Origin: Dehalococcoidia bacterium
Lineage (GTDB): Bacteria; Chloroflexota; Dehalococcoidia; SZUA-161
Assembly: GCA_014859215.1 (NCBI GenBank)
Contig: JACUUS010000003.1
Location: forward strand, 1-36,902
Length of the DNA: 36,902 bases
Direction: 5' to 3'
This document shows positions 1-9,856 of the stretch, one piece after another. Position 1 is the first letter of the stretch. Each line of letters opens with the position of its first letter. The translations under genes and the position numbers were made by a program. The notes beneath the pieces are model-generated. The model was not told the DNA's origin, did not search any database, and was given only the letters and a program-made list of their open reading frames with translations.

Positions 1-1
1 C

Positions 2-1345
2 GGGAAACTGTATATCCTCCAGACGCGTCCTGTGACGACACTTAAGGCCCCGGCGACAACTACGGTAGCTGAGGAATCCGGCGTATCTGTCCTGCTGAAG
101 GGTTCGCCGGCCAGCCCGGGACTCGGGTCAGGTCCTGTCAAAGTTGTACTTGATCCTTCGCGGACTGATGAAATAGAGCAGGGCGATATCCTGGTTGCCG
201 AGATGACCACTCCCGATTTTGTCCCGGCGATGAAGCGCGCAGCGGGGATTGTTACTGACCGCGGTGGGAGGACCTGTCATGCCGCTATTGTGAGCAGGGA
301 GCTAGGTATACCCTGCGTGGTGGGCGTCGGCGACGGCACGCGTGTTCTTAAGCCGGGGCAGATTGTCACCGTGGACGGATCTCTTGGCAAAGTGTACGAG
401 GGCAAAGTGGCAGGCAAGGTCAGCAGCGCAAAGAAAGTGGTGCCAAGAACGGATACTGCAACTCGGACCAGAATCTATGTGAATCTTGCTGAGCCGGAAC
501 TGGCTGCCGCCGTGGCTTCCCGTCACGTCGACGGTGTCGGTCTGCTGCGGGCGGAATTCATGGTAGCCCAGATCGGCGAGCATCCCCGATACATGCTCAG
601 GGAAGGTAGAGGTTCGGAATTCACGGAAAGACTCTTCCAGGGCCTGAATTCTTTCGCTAAGGCATTCAGTCCCCGTCCTGTCGTCTACCGCACTACTGAT
701 TTCAAGACCAATGAGTATCGGAATCTCAAGGGCGGACAGGAATACGAAGAGCCGGAAGAGAACCCCATGCTGGGCTACAGAGGGTGCTCACGTTATATAA
801 AGGAGCTGGACGTATTCCGGCTCGAACTCGAGGCCATTAAGCGGGTAAGAGAGAGTTACAGTAATCTGTGGGTCATGATTCCTTTCGTCCGCACTGTCGA
901 GGAGATATCACGCATTCGGGACCTGCTCATAGCTGAAGGCCTGCCGCAAAGGGAAGACTTCAAGCTCTGGATGATGGTGGAAGTCCCCTCCAACATATTC
1001 CTGATCGACAAGTTCCTTGATGTAGGTATCGATGGAATCTCGATCGGATCCAATGATTTGACCCAGCTCATTCTTGGTATTGACCGGGACAGCCAGAAAC
1101 TGGCAGATGACTTTGATGAACGGGACGAGGCGGTACTCATAGCGCTGGAGAAGGCGATCAAAGCCGCTGCCTCGAGGGGTGTAACGAGTTCGATCTGCGG
1201 CCAGGCTCCCTCTTTCTATCCCGAACTAACCGAGAAATTGGTCGAGTGGGGAATAACGTCAATATCAGTCAATCCTGACGTCATCGAGAAGACCAGGGAA
1301 ATAGTGGCTTTGGCTGAGCAGAGACTTCACTCGACTCTCCCATAA
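2..1345 (+). CDS. ppsA: Phosphoenolpyruvate synthase, C-terminal part (5' truncated by window)
   Basis: Open frame from base 2 (GKLYILQTRPVTT...), swivelling phosphohistidine motif GGRTCHAAIVSRELGIPCVVG, and PEP-binding C-terminal barrel with GSNDLTQLILGIDRD and SICGQAPS. Confidence 0.95.
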   Translation, partial: GKLYILQTRPVTTLKAPATTTVAEESGVSVLLKGSPASPGLGSGPVKVVLDPSRTDEIEQGDILVAEMTTPDFVPAMKRAAGIVTDRGGRTCHAAIVSRELGIPCVVGVGDGTRVLKPGQIVTVDGSLGKVYEGKVAGKVSSAKKVVPRTDTATRTRIYVNLAEPELAAAVASRHVDGVGLLRAEFMVAQIGEHPRYMLREGRGSEFTERLFQGLNSFAKAFSPRPVVYRTTDFKTNEYRNLKGGQEYEEPEENPMLGYRGCSRYIKELDVFRLELEAIKRVRESYSNLWVMIPFVRTVEEISRIRDLLIAEGLPQREDFKLWMMVEVPSNIFLIDKFLDVGIDGISIGSNDLTQLILGIDRDSQKLADDFDERDEAVLIALEKAIKAAASRGVTSSICGQAPSFYPELTEKLVEWGITSISVNPDVIEKTREIVALAEQRLHSTLP

Positions 1346-1356
1346 CGGGAGAACCG

Positions 1357-2385
1357 ATGATACACGGGGACGTTCGCCGGCGCCTGGAGGAGAGGGAGGA
1401 GTCTCTCTCTCCGTATGCTGCTCGCAGCCGGCTGGCGCGCAGGGAGCGGGGCGAAAGTCCGTGTCCGATGCGGACCGAGTTCCAGCGGGACCGCGATCGT
1501 GTAATACATTCCAAAGCCTTCCGCCGGTTGAAGCACAAGACTCAAGTCTTCATTGCACCTGCCGGCGACCACTATGTCACCAGGCTCACGCATACACTTG
1601 AGGTCTCGCAAATAGCCCGTTCAATTGCCCGGGCGTTGAATCTGAATGAAGACCTGGCCGAAGCAATAAGCCTCGGGCATGACCTCGGTCATACTCCCTT
1701 CGGGCATGTCGGTGAGGAAGTGCTTAATGAACTTTGCCCGACCGGATTCAGTCACAACGAACAGAGCTTACGTATCGTAGAGGTGCTGGGAAAAGACGGT
1801 CAAGGCCTTAACCTGACACGTGAGGTAAGGGAAGGAATCCTGAAGCATTCGAAGAGCAGAAAAGAGATAATCGGCAAGAACGATGATCTCCCGCGTACTC
1901 TGGAAGGACAGATTGTTAGGCTGGCTGACTCAGTTGCATATATCAACCATGACATAGGTGACGCGATAAGGGCCGGCCTTATCAAAGAAGAGGACCTTCC
2001 CGGGGAGGCGGTCGCTGTCCTGGGTCAATCGAATTCTGACCGAATCAATACTATGGTCACGGATATGGTCGATAGCTCATGGTCCGCCACAAGCCTGGGC
2101 GCGGAGAGCGAACCAGTGATCAGGCTCAGTCCAACTACTCTGGCCATGGCAAACAACCTGCGTGAATTTCTCTTCCAGAATGTGTACGAGGTACAGACAT
2201 CACTGGCTGAAACCGGAAGGGCTCGCCAAATGGTCCGTCTTCTTTACAACTATTTCATGCAGAATCCGTCAAAGCTTCCTGCGGAATACTCCCGCAACTT
2301 TGAGCTTGAACGAAACGTCGTAGACTATATTGCGGGCATGACTGACAACTATGCCACCAACTTGGCGGAAAAACTGGAAGTTTAG
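1357..2385 (+). CDS. dgt: Deoxyguanosinetriphosphate triphosphohydrolase-like HD-domain protein
   Basis: RDRVIHSKAFRRLKHKTQVF, THTLEVSQIARSIAR, HDLGHTPFGHVGE motifs of the dGTPase-like HD family. Confidence 0.93.
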   Translation: MIHGDVRRRLEEREESLSPYAARSRLARRERGESPCPMRTEFQRDRDRVIHSKAFRRLKHKTQVFIAPAGDHYVTRLTHTLEVSQIARSIARALNLNEDLAEAISLGHDLGHTPFGHVGEEVLNELCPTGFSHNEQSLRIVEVLGKDGQGLNLTREVREGILKHSKSRKEIIGKNDDLPRTLEGQIVRLADSVAYINHDIGDAIRAGLIKEEDLPGEAVAVLGQSNSDRINTMVTDMVDSSWSATSLGAESEPVIRLSPTTLAMANNLREFLFQNVYEVQTSLAETGRARQMVRLLYNYFMQNPSKLPAEYSRNFELERNVVDYIAGMTDNYATNLAEKLEV

Positions 2386-2402
2386 TATCATCAGTTCTGA
2401 AC

Positions 2403-4235
2403 ATGAGCAATGTGAACGACGTTAAGCAAAGGCTTGACATTGTCGATGTACTGAGCAGCTACCTGAGCTTTGCAAGAGCGGGCCGTTACTTTAAGGCTGC
2501 ATGCCCTTTCCATGAGGAGAAAACGCCATCGTTCTTTGTATTCCCGGATAGGCAGTCGTGGAGATGCTTCGGATGCGGAGCGGGCGGTGATGTATTCTCC
2601 TTCATAATGAAGAAAGAAGGAGTAGATTTCAGCCAGGCCCTGAGACTGATGGCGGACAGGGCCGGGGTGTCCCTGTCTCCCGGGAAGAGAACAACCGAAC
2701 GTAAGCCGGACGAGCGGCTGTATGAGGCAAATGAGGCTGCGGCCAGGTACTTCCACCATCTACTTCTGAACTCAGAGACAGCAACCGCGGCGTTGAAGTA
2801 CGTAACCGCAAGAGGCCTGGATAGAAAGACTGTTGAGGATTTTCAACTGGGTTTTAGCTTGGGCGAGGGGCTCAAGAAGCACCTTGCCGAGCTCGGCTAT
2901 CGAGAGGATGATCTGCTCGCGGTGGGACTCCTGAAGGAGAAAGATGGGAGAAAATTTGAGTTCTTCCGCCATCGCTTGATGTTTCCGATCAGGGATGTTA
3001 AGAAAAGATTGTTGGGATTTGGAGGTCGCGCGCTGGACGATTCAGCGCCGAAGTACCTGAACTCGCCCCAGACGGTACTATTCGACAAGAGTGGTGTCCT
3101 GTTTGGTATTGACCGCGCTTCCGAAGCGATCAGGGAAAAAAGAGTCGCGGTCATGGTCGAAGGATACATGGATGTTGTTATGGCTCATCAACACGGGATA
3201 AGAAACGTTGTAGGGTCAATGGGAACTTCCTTGACCGAAAAGCAGATAAAGACGCTGAAGGCGTTTACCACAAACATCGCATTCGCGCTGGACCCGGACG
3301 TGGCCGGCAATGAAGCGACTCTACGCGGCATCGAGGTGGCTCGTCGGGCCTTTGACCGGGGAAGTCTACAGATGCCCTCCGCTCTCGGGGCGACCTCCAC
3401 GCTCAAGGCTGACATAAGGATCATACCGCTGCCTGAAGGCAAGGACCCGGATGATGTAATCAGGGAGAATCCTGAAGTGTGGCACGAACTGGTTAAGCAG
3501 GCTCTGCCGTTGATGGATCACCTCCTGAATGTAGCGTCGTCGAAGCTGGACCTGACGAGGCCGGAAGGAAAGTCCATGGCGAGCGAGCAACTGCTGCCGC
3601 TGATTGCCGAAATAGAAGACGAGATGCAGCGTGAGTATTACCTGGGAAAGCTGGCAACCCTGCTCGGGGTCAACGAGAGGATTCTCGTGAACAAGGCTTC
3701 CGATTTGCTGCGCACGCGGACAGAAAGAGCAAGCAGGGTCAAGCCCAGGATCGATTCCGTTTCTCGTTTCGGTGACCGGCTTGAGGAATACTGCCTTGCC
3801 TTGCTTTTGCAGCATCCCGAAATACCACGTGAAAAGGACAGGCTCGTGCCTGAATATTTCGAACGCACGGAAAACCGGGAGATCTTCCTGTCCATGCAGG
3901 AGACTTCAAATACTGAGAGAATTGCTGAGATAGTGGCTCCTGATCTAAGAGAACATCTTCAATCATTGCTTGGGACAGTCTTGCCGCCAGACGCTGGAGC
4001 CAGGTGGGAAACGGCGTTGTCGGACTGCATCCGCAGGCTTGAAGAGCGGTGGCTGCTCGTCCAGGAAGAGTTCGTAACGCTCGAGTTCGAACCGTTTGCC
4101 GGGCAGGACGCTGCCGCCGCGCGAGCACAGCGGGAGCTGCTTGAACAGAGGACAAAAGAGATTAACTCCAGGCTCACCCGGGCAATGCGAGAGAGAGCTG
4201 AATCGGGGTTTGGCAAAGAGAGGTTGAATGGATAA
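2403..4235 (+). CDS. dnaG: DNA primase
   Basis: N-terminal CHC2 zinc finger ([35 protein letters not shown]), Toprim motif [23 protein letters not shown]. Confidence 0.97.
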   Translation: MSNVNDVKQRLDIVDVLSSYLSFARAGRYFKAACPFHEEKTPSFFVFPDRQSWRCFGCGAGGDVFSFIMKKEGVDFSQALRLMADRAGVSLSPGKRTTERKPDERLYEANEAAARYFHHLLLNSETATAALKYVTARGLDRKTVEDFQLGFSLGEGLKKHLAELGYREDDLLAVGLLKEKDGRKFEFFRHRLMFPIRDVKKRLLGFGGRALDDSAPKYLNSPQTVLFDKSGVLFGIDRASEAIREKRVAVMVEGYMDVVMAHQHGIRNVVGSMGTSLTEKQIKTLKAFTTNIAFALDPDVAGNEATLRGIEVARRAFDRGSLQMPSALGATSTLKADIRIIPLPEGKDPDDVIRENPEVWHELVKQALPLMDHLLNVASSKLDLTRPEGKSMASEQLLPLIAEIEDEMQREYYLGKLATLLGVNERILVNKASDLLRTRTERASRVKPRIDSVSRFGDRLEEYCLALLLQHPEIPREKDRLVPEYFERTENREIFLSMQETSNTERIAEIVAPDLREHLQSLLGTVLPPDAGARWETALSDCIRRLEERWLLVQEEFVTLEFEPFAGQDAAAARAQRELLEQRTKEINSRLTRAMRERAESGFGKERLNG

Positions 4236-5811
4236 GGAACCTAAAGACCTTGATCAATTCCTGGACGAGGATGGCGACCTGCTGCCCGAAGACTTGTTCC
4301 AGGCTGAAGCAAGGACAGGGGAGGTGGACCTGGAACAGGAAGCTGATATTTTTGCCTCGGGTGCCAGGTTCTCGCAGGAAACGCATGATGATATCTTCGG
4401 CCCCATGTCCGAAGGTGAAAGCAAGCTAAGGAATGATCTGGCCCTGGGAACGGCGGAACCGACCGAAACGGAGATCTGGGAGGAGGAAGCGGAGGTTGAA
4501 GAGCTTCAGGAAGCGGGACTGGAACTGGAGGAGATGATAGATGACCCTGTCCGCATGTATCTCAGAGAAATGGGCCGCGTTTCTCTCCTCAGCGCCCGTG
4601 AGGAAAAGCAGCTGGCCAGGAAGATGGAGGAAGGCCGGTTTCTTAAGAGAATTGAGGATGACTGGATTAACAGGCACGGCCAGTATGCTTCTCCGGTCGA
4701 TCTGGCGAGTTCCATTCTCACTATGCTGGGCCAGAGCACGCCGTTCATCATCGCGCTCGAGGAAGAGTTGAGCCTGCACCGGCGTCCAAGTATCACACAG
4801 CGAATTAACGACCCTGTCTTGCGCAGCTCTATCGATGGGGAGATCAGCCAGCGCCTCTCGAAAGGCGTTGTCGACAGGACTTCGAGCGAGCCTCATGAAG
4901 CTGAAGAGACTCTGAAAGACCTTTCCCTCCTGCTTGCCGTTATTCCACCTGAACTACTCGAGGTGGTGGAAGGTGATTACTCTGTTTCTGATCTGGTGGG
5001 CATGGCCGGACAGCCTGAATTCCGCCAGAAGCTTGGCCCCCTGGAAGACGCATTAAAGGAGCACTGGGATCATATCAGGGAGGAGGGGGCCAGAGCGCAA
5101 CGGCACCTTATAGAGGCGAATTTGCGCCTTGTGGTGAGCATTGCCAAGAAGTATATAGGGCGGGGCATGTCGCTTCTGGACTTGATTCAGGAAGGCAACA
5201 TCGGACTAATTCGCGCCGTGGAGAAGTTCGATTACCGGAAAGGTTACAAGTTCAGTACCTACGCGACCTGGTGGATTCGCCAGGCGATCACAAGGGATAT
5301 CGCGGACAAAGCCCGCACCATTCGTATTCCGGTGCACATGGTCGAAACGATTAACAAGCTAATTCGTACCAGCAGGCGCCTCTCTCAGGAGTACGGACGC
5401 GAGCCCACTTCCGAAGAGATCGGTCGCGGCATGGGTATATCCCCTGAGAAAGTCAGGGAGATAATCAAGATCTCTCAGGAACCGGTGTCACTGGAAATGC
5501 CTATCGGCGAAGAAGAGGACAGCCACCTGGGTGACTTCATAGAGGACAGATCCACAATGCCTCCGGTAGAGGCGGCGTCCCTGAACCTGCTCAAGGACCA
5601 GGTCGAGGAGGTGCTCTCTACTCTCACCCCGAGAGAGAGACGGGTCCTACAATTACGGTTTGGCCTTGAAGACGGCCGTAGCCGGACCCTTGAAGAGGTG
5701 GGCAAGGAATTCGGGGTCACCCGGGAACGAATACGCCAGATCGAGGCAAAAGCCCTCCGCAAGCTGCGTCACCCCAGCAGATCAAAGAAGTTGAAAGATT
5801 ACCTGGAGTAA
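4228..5811 (+). CDS. rpoD: RNA polymerase primary sigma factor (sigma-70)
   Basis: Regions 2-4: [96 protein letters not shown]. Overlaps dnaG by 8 nt. Confidence 0.96.
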   Translation: MDKEPKDLDQFLDEDGDLLPEDLFQAEARTGEVDLEQEADIFASGARFSQETHDDIFGPMSEGESKLRNDLALGTAEPTETEIWEEEAEVEELQEAGLELEEMIDDPVRMYLREMGRVSLLSAREEKQLARKMEEGRFLKRIEDDWINRHGQYASPVDLASSILTMLGQSTPFIIALEEELSLHRRPSITQRINDPVLRSSIDGEISQRLSKGVVDRTSSEPHEAEETLKDLSLLLAVIPPELLEVVEGDYSVSDLVGMAGQPEFRQKLGPLEDALKEHWDHIREEGARAQRHLIEANLRLVVSIAKKYIGRGMSLLDLIQEGNIGLIRAVEKFDYRKGYKFSTYATWWIRQAITRDIADKARTIRIPVHMVETINKLIRTSRRLSQEYGREPTSEEIGRGMGISPEKVREIIKISQEPVSLEMPIGEEEDSHLGDFIEDRSTMPPVEAASLNLLKDQVEEVLSTLTPRERRVLQLRFGLEDGRSRTLEEVGKEFGVTRERIRQIEAKALRKLRHPSRSKKLKDYLE

Positions 5812-5860
5812 GGAACAGGCCTTTCTTGCGCGAGTCTATATTGACGATCCCTGAATAGGC

Positions 5861-6091
5861 CTACCTGTAGCGGGAGCTGTGCGTTGTTCCACTCAGGATT
5901 GGCTCGTTTATGTAAATATCACCGTTGCGAATCTTGATGTTGAAGCCGCATTCGGGGTTGGTGCACACCCACACCTTGTAGTGGATTGGTGCCCCCTGGC
6001 TTCCGAAGTCGGATAGAGGCACCAGGTCGCCAGAGTTACATTTCTGGCATTTGGGGAAAACGACGTTCTCCACAGAACCACCTCCCGCCAA
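5861..6091 (-). CDS. Small zinc-ribbon-like hypothetical protein
   Basis: 76 aa ORF with two CxxC-type pairs (CQKCNSGDL ... CTNPECGF); convergent with rpoD. Confidence 0.65.
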   Translation of the reverse strand: MAGGGSVENVVFPKCQKCNSGDLVPLSDFGSQGAPIHYKVWVCTNPECGFNIKIRNGDIYINEPILSGTTHSSRYR

Positions 6092-6143
6092 ATTATGACT
6101 GGCTAAGTATACACTACCGTCTAACTTTTGGCAACACGTTCAC

Positions 6144-6728
6144 TCACGAACTTTGAAGGGGAACACTCGCAAGGCACGTGTAGATGGCTCCGTGGCGGGT
6201 GAGCTCGCTCCGCATCAGGCTGAAGGTGTGTACCTGAAAGGACGCCGCGGTTTGCTCTCTTATCGACATCACAAGGTCGCGGATTCTCTGACGTTCCAGG
6301 CCCCTCGCCTGCTCGCGCACCCGTCCAAGCGTCAGGTGGGGAGTAAATTGACGTCCTTCCCGCGGGAAGCCCAAAGGTACCATGGCCTCTTCGACGTCAT
6401 GCTGCAACGCGCAGAGGCTGTGCACGTCTCCCTCGAGTCCAATCCAGATGACGCGGGTGGATGCCGGTCCCGGGAAGGTTCCAGGCTTACCGAGAGTGAG
6501 ATTGAAAGGCGTTTTGCTTCTGGCGACCGCGCGGAGGGAATCGGTGATTATGTCAATCTGCTCAACACGGGTGTCGCCGAGGAATTTCAGGGTCAGGTGA
6601 ATACCATCCGGACTGACCCACTTCACGGGTGAACACCCATTGCCTACAAGGGTATCCCGCAACCTGCCCAGGGCGTGTTTTGCCTCCCACGGAAGCTCGA
6701 TCGCAACAAAAGTCCTGGTCTTCTCCAA
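6144..6728 (-). CDS. thpR: RNA 2',3'-cyclic phosphodiesterase (2H phosphoesterase)
   Basis: Two HxTx motifs (HLTLKFLGDT and HLTLGRVRE), N-terminal RTFVAIELP. Confidence 0.93.
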   Translation of the reverse strand: MEKTRTFVAIELPWEAKHALGRLRDTLVGNGCSPVKWVSPDGIHLTLKFLGDTRVEQIDIITDSLRAVARSKTPFNLTLGKPGTFPGPASTRVIWIGLEGDVHSLCALQHDVEEAMVPLGFPREGRQFTPHLTLGRVREQARGLERQRIRDLVMSIREQTAASFQVHTFSLMRSELTRHGAIYTCLASVPLQSS

Positions 6729-6738
6729 GTGTCTTTCC

Positions 6739-7581
6739 TCAGTTGAGGGAAAGAAGCCTGCTGGCGTTGTCCCCGAGGATGGCCTTTTTGCTCGCTTCCG
6801 GCATTGGAAGCGACATGACCGCCTTCACTATCCGGTCCTGGCGGATTAACGGATGATCGCTACCGAACAGAATCTTGTCCGCCCCGAGGATGTCGGCAAC
6901 GTGTAGAAATACTTCGTCTCTGTACAAGAAAGGTGAGGCGGCGGTATCGAAATATACATTCTTCATGGCGGCTGCCATTTCGGGCATGAGGGCGTAGAAA
7001 GGAAGACCTCCGCCCCAGTGAGCGCATACCAGAAGCTGAGCCGGGAAATTTTGAATGAAGCGGTAGAGAATGCCGGGGGAGATTTCTCCCTTTCCTGTGT
7101 ATGTATGTCCGACGGGCTCGGACGCGTGTGTAAGAATGATGAGATTGTGCCTCATGGCCGCTTCGACCAGGGGTGACATCGCCTCTCTGTCGGTAAGGTC
7201 AAATCCCTGGGTATCACACCTCAGTTCACCGATTCCCTTAATACCGTATCGCGCGCAACGCTTGATCTCGTCTATGGCCTTTTGCCCGGCCAGCGGCTGA
7301 ACAGCGCAGAAGCCAATTAACCTGCCCGGGAATCGATTTACGGCATCGATAATGTAGTCGTTTGTGAGCTGGCAGAGCTCATGACTGCTCCAGCCTATAT
7401 TGAGCGCCACGGAGACGTCGATGCCCTGATCGTCCATATTGCGGACAAGCTCTTCGGCGCTGATCATTCTGGCTTTCGGGTCAGAATAAAGCAGGTCGAA
7501 GCAGGCATCTTTTCCGCTGCAATTGAGATGTCTGCTGACGATCTCCGGGGGGAAAATATGCGTGTGGAAGTCGATGATCAC
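6739..7581 (-). CDS. TIM-barrel amidohydrolase family protein
   Basis: MIIDFHTHIFP metal motif, LTHASEPVGH, CAHWGGGLPF, ILFGSDHP. Confidence 0.9.
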   Translation of the reverse strand: MIIDFHTHIFPPEIVSRHLNCSGKDACFDLLYSDPKARMISAEELVRNMDDQGIDVSVALNIGWSSHELCQLTNDYIIDAVNRFPGRLIGFCAVQPLAGQKAIDEIKRCARYGIKGIGELRCDTQGFDLTDREAMSPLVEAAMRHNLIILTHASEPVGHTYTGKGEISPGILYRFIQNFPAQLLVCAHWGGGLPFYALMPEMAAAMKNVYFDTAASPFLYRDEVFLHVADILGADKILFGSDHPLIRQDRIVKAVMSLPMPEASKKAILGDNASRLLSLN

Positions 7582-7601
7582 GACCAGATTATATCAAGGT
7601 G

Positions 7602-7631
7602 TAGACGGCCGGACAAGGAACATGTTATAAT
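7602..7631 (+). promoter_or_regulatory. Putative sigma-70 promoter for the transketolase gene pair
   Basis: TAGACG (7602-7607), 18-nt spacer, TATAAT (7626-7631), about 120 nt upstream of the transketolase start. Confidence 0.5.
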
Positions 7632-7749
7632 TCAGTGGAGGGTAGGAATGTCCCCATCTGGCAAGGGGCCGCAAGAATACTGTACTAATTCCCGAGCCTC
7701 GGCCGATTCGAGCGCCGAGGCTGCTTCATTTAAGAGCGGGAGTATCTCT

Positions 7750-8571
7750 TTGAACTTCACATACTCTCTGGACGAAATGCGTGCGACGGCGAGGACACTA
7801 CGGCGTCATATTATCCAGATGATAGGCAAGGCGGGCAGCGGGCATCCTGGTGGTTCTCTTTCGGCAGCCGAGATAGTCACAGCCCTGTATTTTGGAGTAC
7901 TACGTCATGACCCTTCTAACCCCCGCTGGGCTGAACGCGACCGTTTCATATTGAGCAAGGGCCACGCAGCCCCACTGCTTTATGCTGCACTTGCTGAAAG
8001 CGGCTACTTCCCTGTGAGTGAACTCGCTACACTGAGATCTTACGGAAGCCGGCTTCAGGGACATTGTGATATGACTATCACGCCAGGAGTCGAGATTTCT
8101 TCAGGATCGCTCGGTCAGGGACTTTCATTTGGGGTTGGGATCGCACTTGCCGGCCGCCTCGACTGTCTGCCGTACCGCGTCTATGTTCTGCTTGGCGATG
8201 GTGAATGTGATGAAGGTCAGGTCTGGGAAGCCGCCATGGCGGGATCGCACTTCGCGCTCGAAAACCTTACAGCTATCGTTGACCGAAACGGGCAGCAGAT
8301 CGATGGGTGGAACAGCGAGGTTATGAATCTTGAACCCTTGGCGGGAAAGTGGAAGTCATTTGGCTGGCATGTAATAGAAGCCGACGGGCACGATCTCGGG
8401 CAATTGCTCGATGCTTTCCAGGAGGCAAGAGCGACAAAGGGCAAGCCGAGCGTGATAATCGCTAATACTGTAAAAGGCAAAGGCGTCAGCTTCATGGAGA
8501 ATAACCTGGACTTTCACGGGAAAGCTCCTTCGGCGGCAGAGGTGGAAAAGGCGCTCAAGGAACTGAAATAG
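7750..8571 (+). CDS. Transketolase, N-terminal (TPP-binding) subunit
   Basis: MIGKAGSGHPGGSLSAAEIVTALYF, SKGHAAPLLYAALAESGYF, GSLGQGLSFGVG, LGDGECDEGQVWEAAM. The long ORF opens at 7381, but homology begins near the TTG at 7750, preceded by GGGAG. The start is inferred. Confidence 0.9.
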   Translation: MNFTYSLDEMRATARTLRRHIIQMIGKAGSGHPGGSLSAAEIVTALYFGVLRHDPSNPRWAERDRFILSKGHAAPLLYAALAESGYFPVSELATLRSYGSRLQGHCDMTITPGVEISSGSLGQGLSFGVGIALAGRLDCLPYRVYVLLGDGECDEGQVWEAAMAGSHFALENLTAIVDRNGQQIDGWNSEVMNLEPLAGKWKSFGWHVIEADGHDLGQLLDAFQEARATKGKPSVIIANTVKGKGVSFMENNLDFHGKAPSAAEVEKALKELK

Positions 8572-8573
8572 CG

Positions 8574-9509
8574 ATGGAGCAAAGTACCCGGGAAGCCTAC
8601 GGCAGAGTCCTCGTTGAACTTGGCAGAGAAAACACCAACATAGTGGTACTCGACGCCGATCTCTCGAAATCCACCCAGACGAACCTGTTTGCCGCTGCAT
8701 TTCCGGACCGTTTCTTCGATTGCGGTATAGCCGAACAGAATATGATCGGGATTGCAGCGGGCCTGGCTTCGAGCGGCAAGACAGTTTTTGCAAGCACGTT
8801 CGCCGTGTTCGTACCTGGTCGTTGCTTTGACCAAATGAGGATGTCTCTTGCCCAACCAAGCCTCAACGTGAAAGTAGTTACCAGCCACGGCGGAATAACG
8901 GTCGGCGAAGACGGGACCTCGCATCACGCGATCGAAGACCTGGCACTGGCCTGCGCATTGCCTGGTTTCAGGGTAATTGTGCCTGCTGATGCTCTGGAGA
9001 CAGTCCAGGCAGTGAGAATTGCGGCACAGACATACGGGCCGTTCTATATAAGGCTGAGCCGTCCCAAGACACCGCTCGTGTACGGAGCTGATTACCAGTT
9101 TAGTATCGGAAAGGCGGCGAGGCTGACGGAAGGCAAGGACCTCACGGTGATTGCAACCGGAGTCATGGTCGCCAAAGCAGTCGAGGCGGCCAAGAATCTG
9201 GCGCGGGAAGGCATAGGATGCCGGGTACTGAGCATGTCCACTCTGAAGCCGCTCGATCAGGAAGCTGTCATCAGCGCGGCCGAGGAGACCGGGGCAATAA
9301 TCACAGCTGAAGAGCATATGCGTACAGGCGGGATGGGTAGCGCGATCGCGCAGGTAGTAAGCGAGCGGGCGCCGGTGCCTATGTATTGCATCGCCATCAA
9401 TGACCTGTACTCCAAGTCAGGGAAACCCGAAGAACTTCTCGAAAAACGGGGGCTTACCTCAGCTCACATAGAAACCGCTGCCCGCTCTCTGGTCGCAGGA
9501 AAGAAATAA
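8574..9509 (+). CDS. Transketolase, C-terminal subunit
   Basis: VVLDADLSKSTQTN, GIAEQNMIGIAAGLA, HGGITVGEDGTSHHAIEDLAL, TAEEHMRTGGMGSAI. Follows the N-subunit by 2 nt. Confidence 0.94.
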   Translation: MEQSTREAYGRVLVELGRENTNIVVLDADLSKSTQTNLFAAAFPDRFFDCGIAEQNMIGIAAGLASSGKTVFASTFAVFVPGRCFDQMRMSLAQPSLNVKVVTSHGGITVGEDGTSHHAIEDLALACALPGFRVIVPADALETVQAVRIAAQTYGPFYIRLSRPKTPLVYGADYQFSIGKAARLTEGKDLTVIATGVMVAKAVEAAKNLAREGIGCRVLSMSTLKPLDQEAVISAAEETGAIITAEEHMRTGGMGSAIAQVVSERAPVPMYCIAINDLYSKSGKPEELLEKRGLTSAHIETAARSLVAGKK

Positions 9510-9512
9510 CCT

Positions 9513-9821
9513 TTATCCTTCTTCTTCTTCGCCTTCTTCGAACTCCTCATCACTGAAGACACCGACTTCGTTACCCTGGTAAACAGTCACAATGAAGTCG
9601 TCCCGGGCTACATCCGCCGACATGACTAATTCTTCGTCAATCTGATCAATAAGGTCCTGAATTCCATCAGCCGTGACACGCTCGCCAACGCAGAGCGTGG
9701 CATAAGTAATCGAAGGCGTAAAATGAAGGTCGACCCTTCCGATCCGTTCGTCATTCGAGATAATAAGGTAGACTTCCGAATACGGGGTACGACACTCTCT
9801 TTCAAATCTATACTCGCCCAT
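9513..9821 (-). CDS. Conserved-type hypothetical protein with acidic C-terminal tail
   Basis: 102 aa ORF ending SDEEFEEGEEEEG; tail-to-tail with transketolase C, stops 3 nt apart; purine-rich GGAGG-like site upstream (minus strand ...aaaggaggtaaacc-ATG). Confidence 0.75.
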   Translation of the reverse strand: MGEYRFERECRTPYSEVYLIISNDERIGRVDLHFTPSITYATLCVGERVTADGIQDLIDQIDEELVMSADVARDDFIVTVYQGNEVGVFSDEEFEEGEEEEG

Positions 9822-9856
9822 TGGTTTACCTCCTTTACGTATTCACCATAAAAGGC

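Noticed and set aside
6153-6632. 159-aa plus-strand ORF antisense to thpR
   Set aside because: thpR has both HxTx motifs and a full-length frame; the antisense ORF has no support.
7381-7749. N-terminal extension of the transketolase N-subunit ORF
   Set aside because: Overlaps the divergent amidohydrolase gene and the putative promoter; transketolase homology begins after about 7750.
8514-9317. 267-aa antisense ORF over transketolase C
   Set aside because: Overlaps a well-supported CDS; no family motifs.
7750-9509. Split transketolase as a broken gene
   Set aside because: Two-subunit transketolases are an established arrangement; both halves are intact with their own starts.
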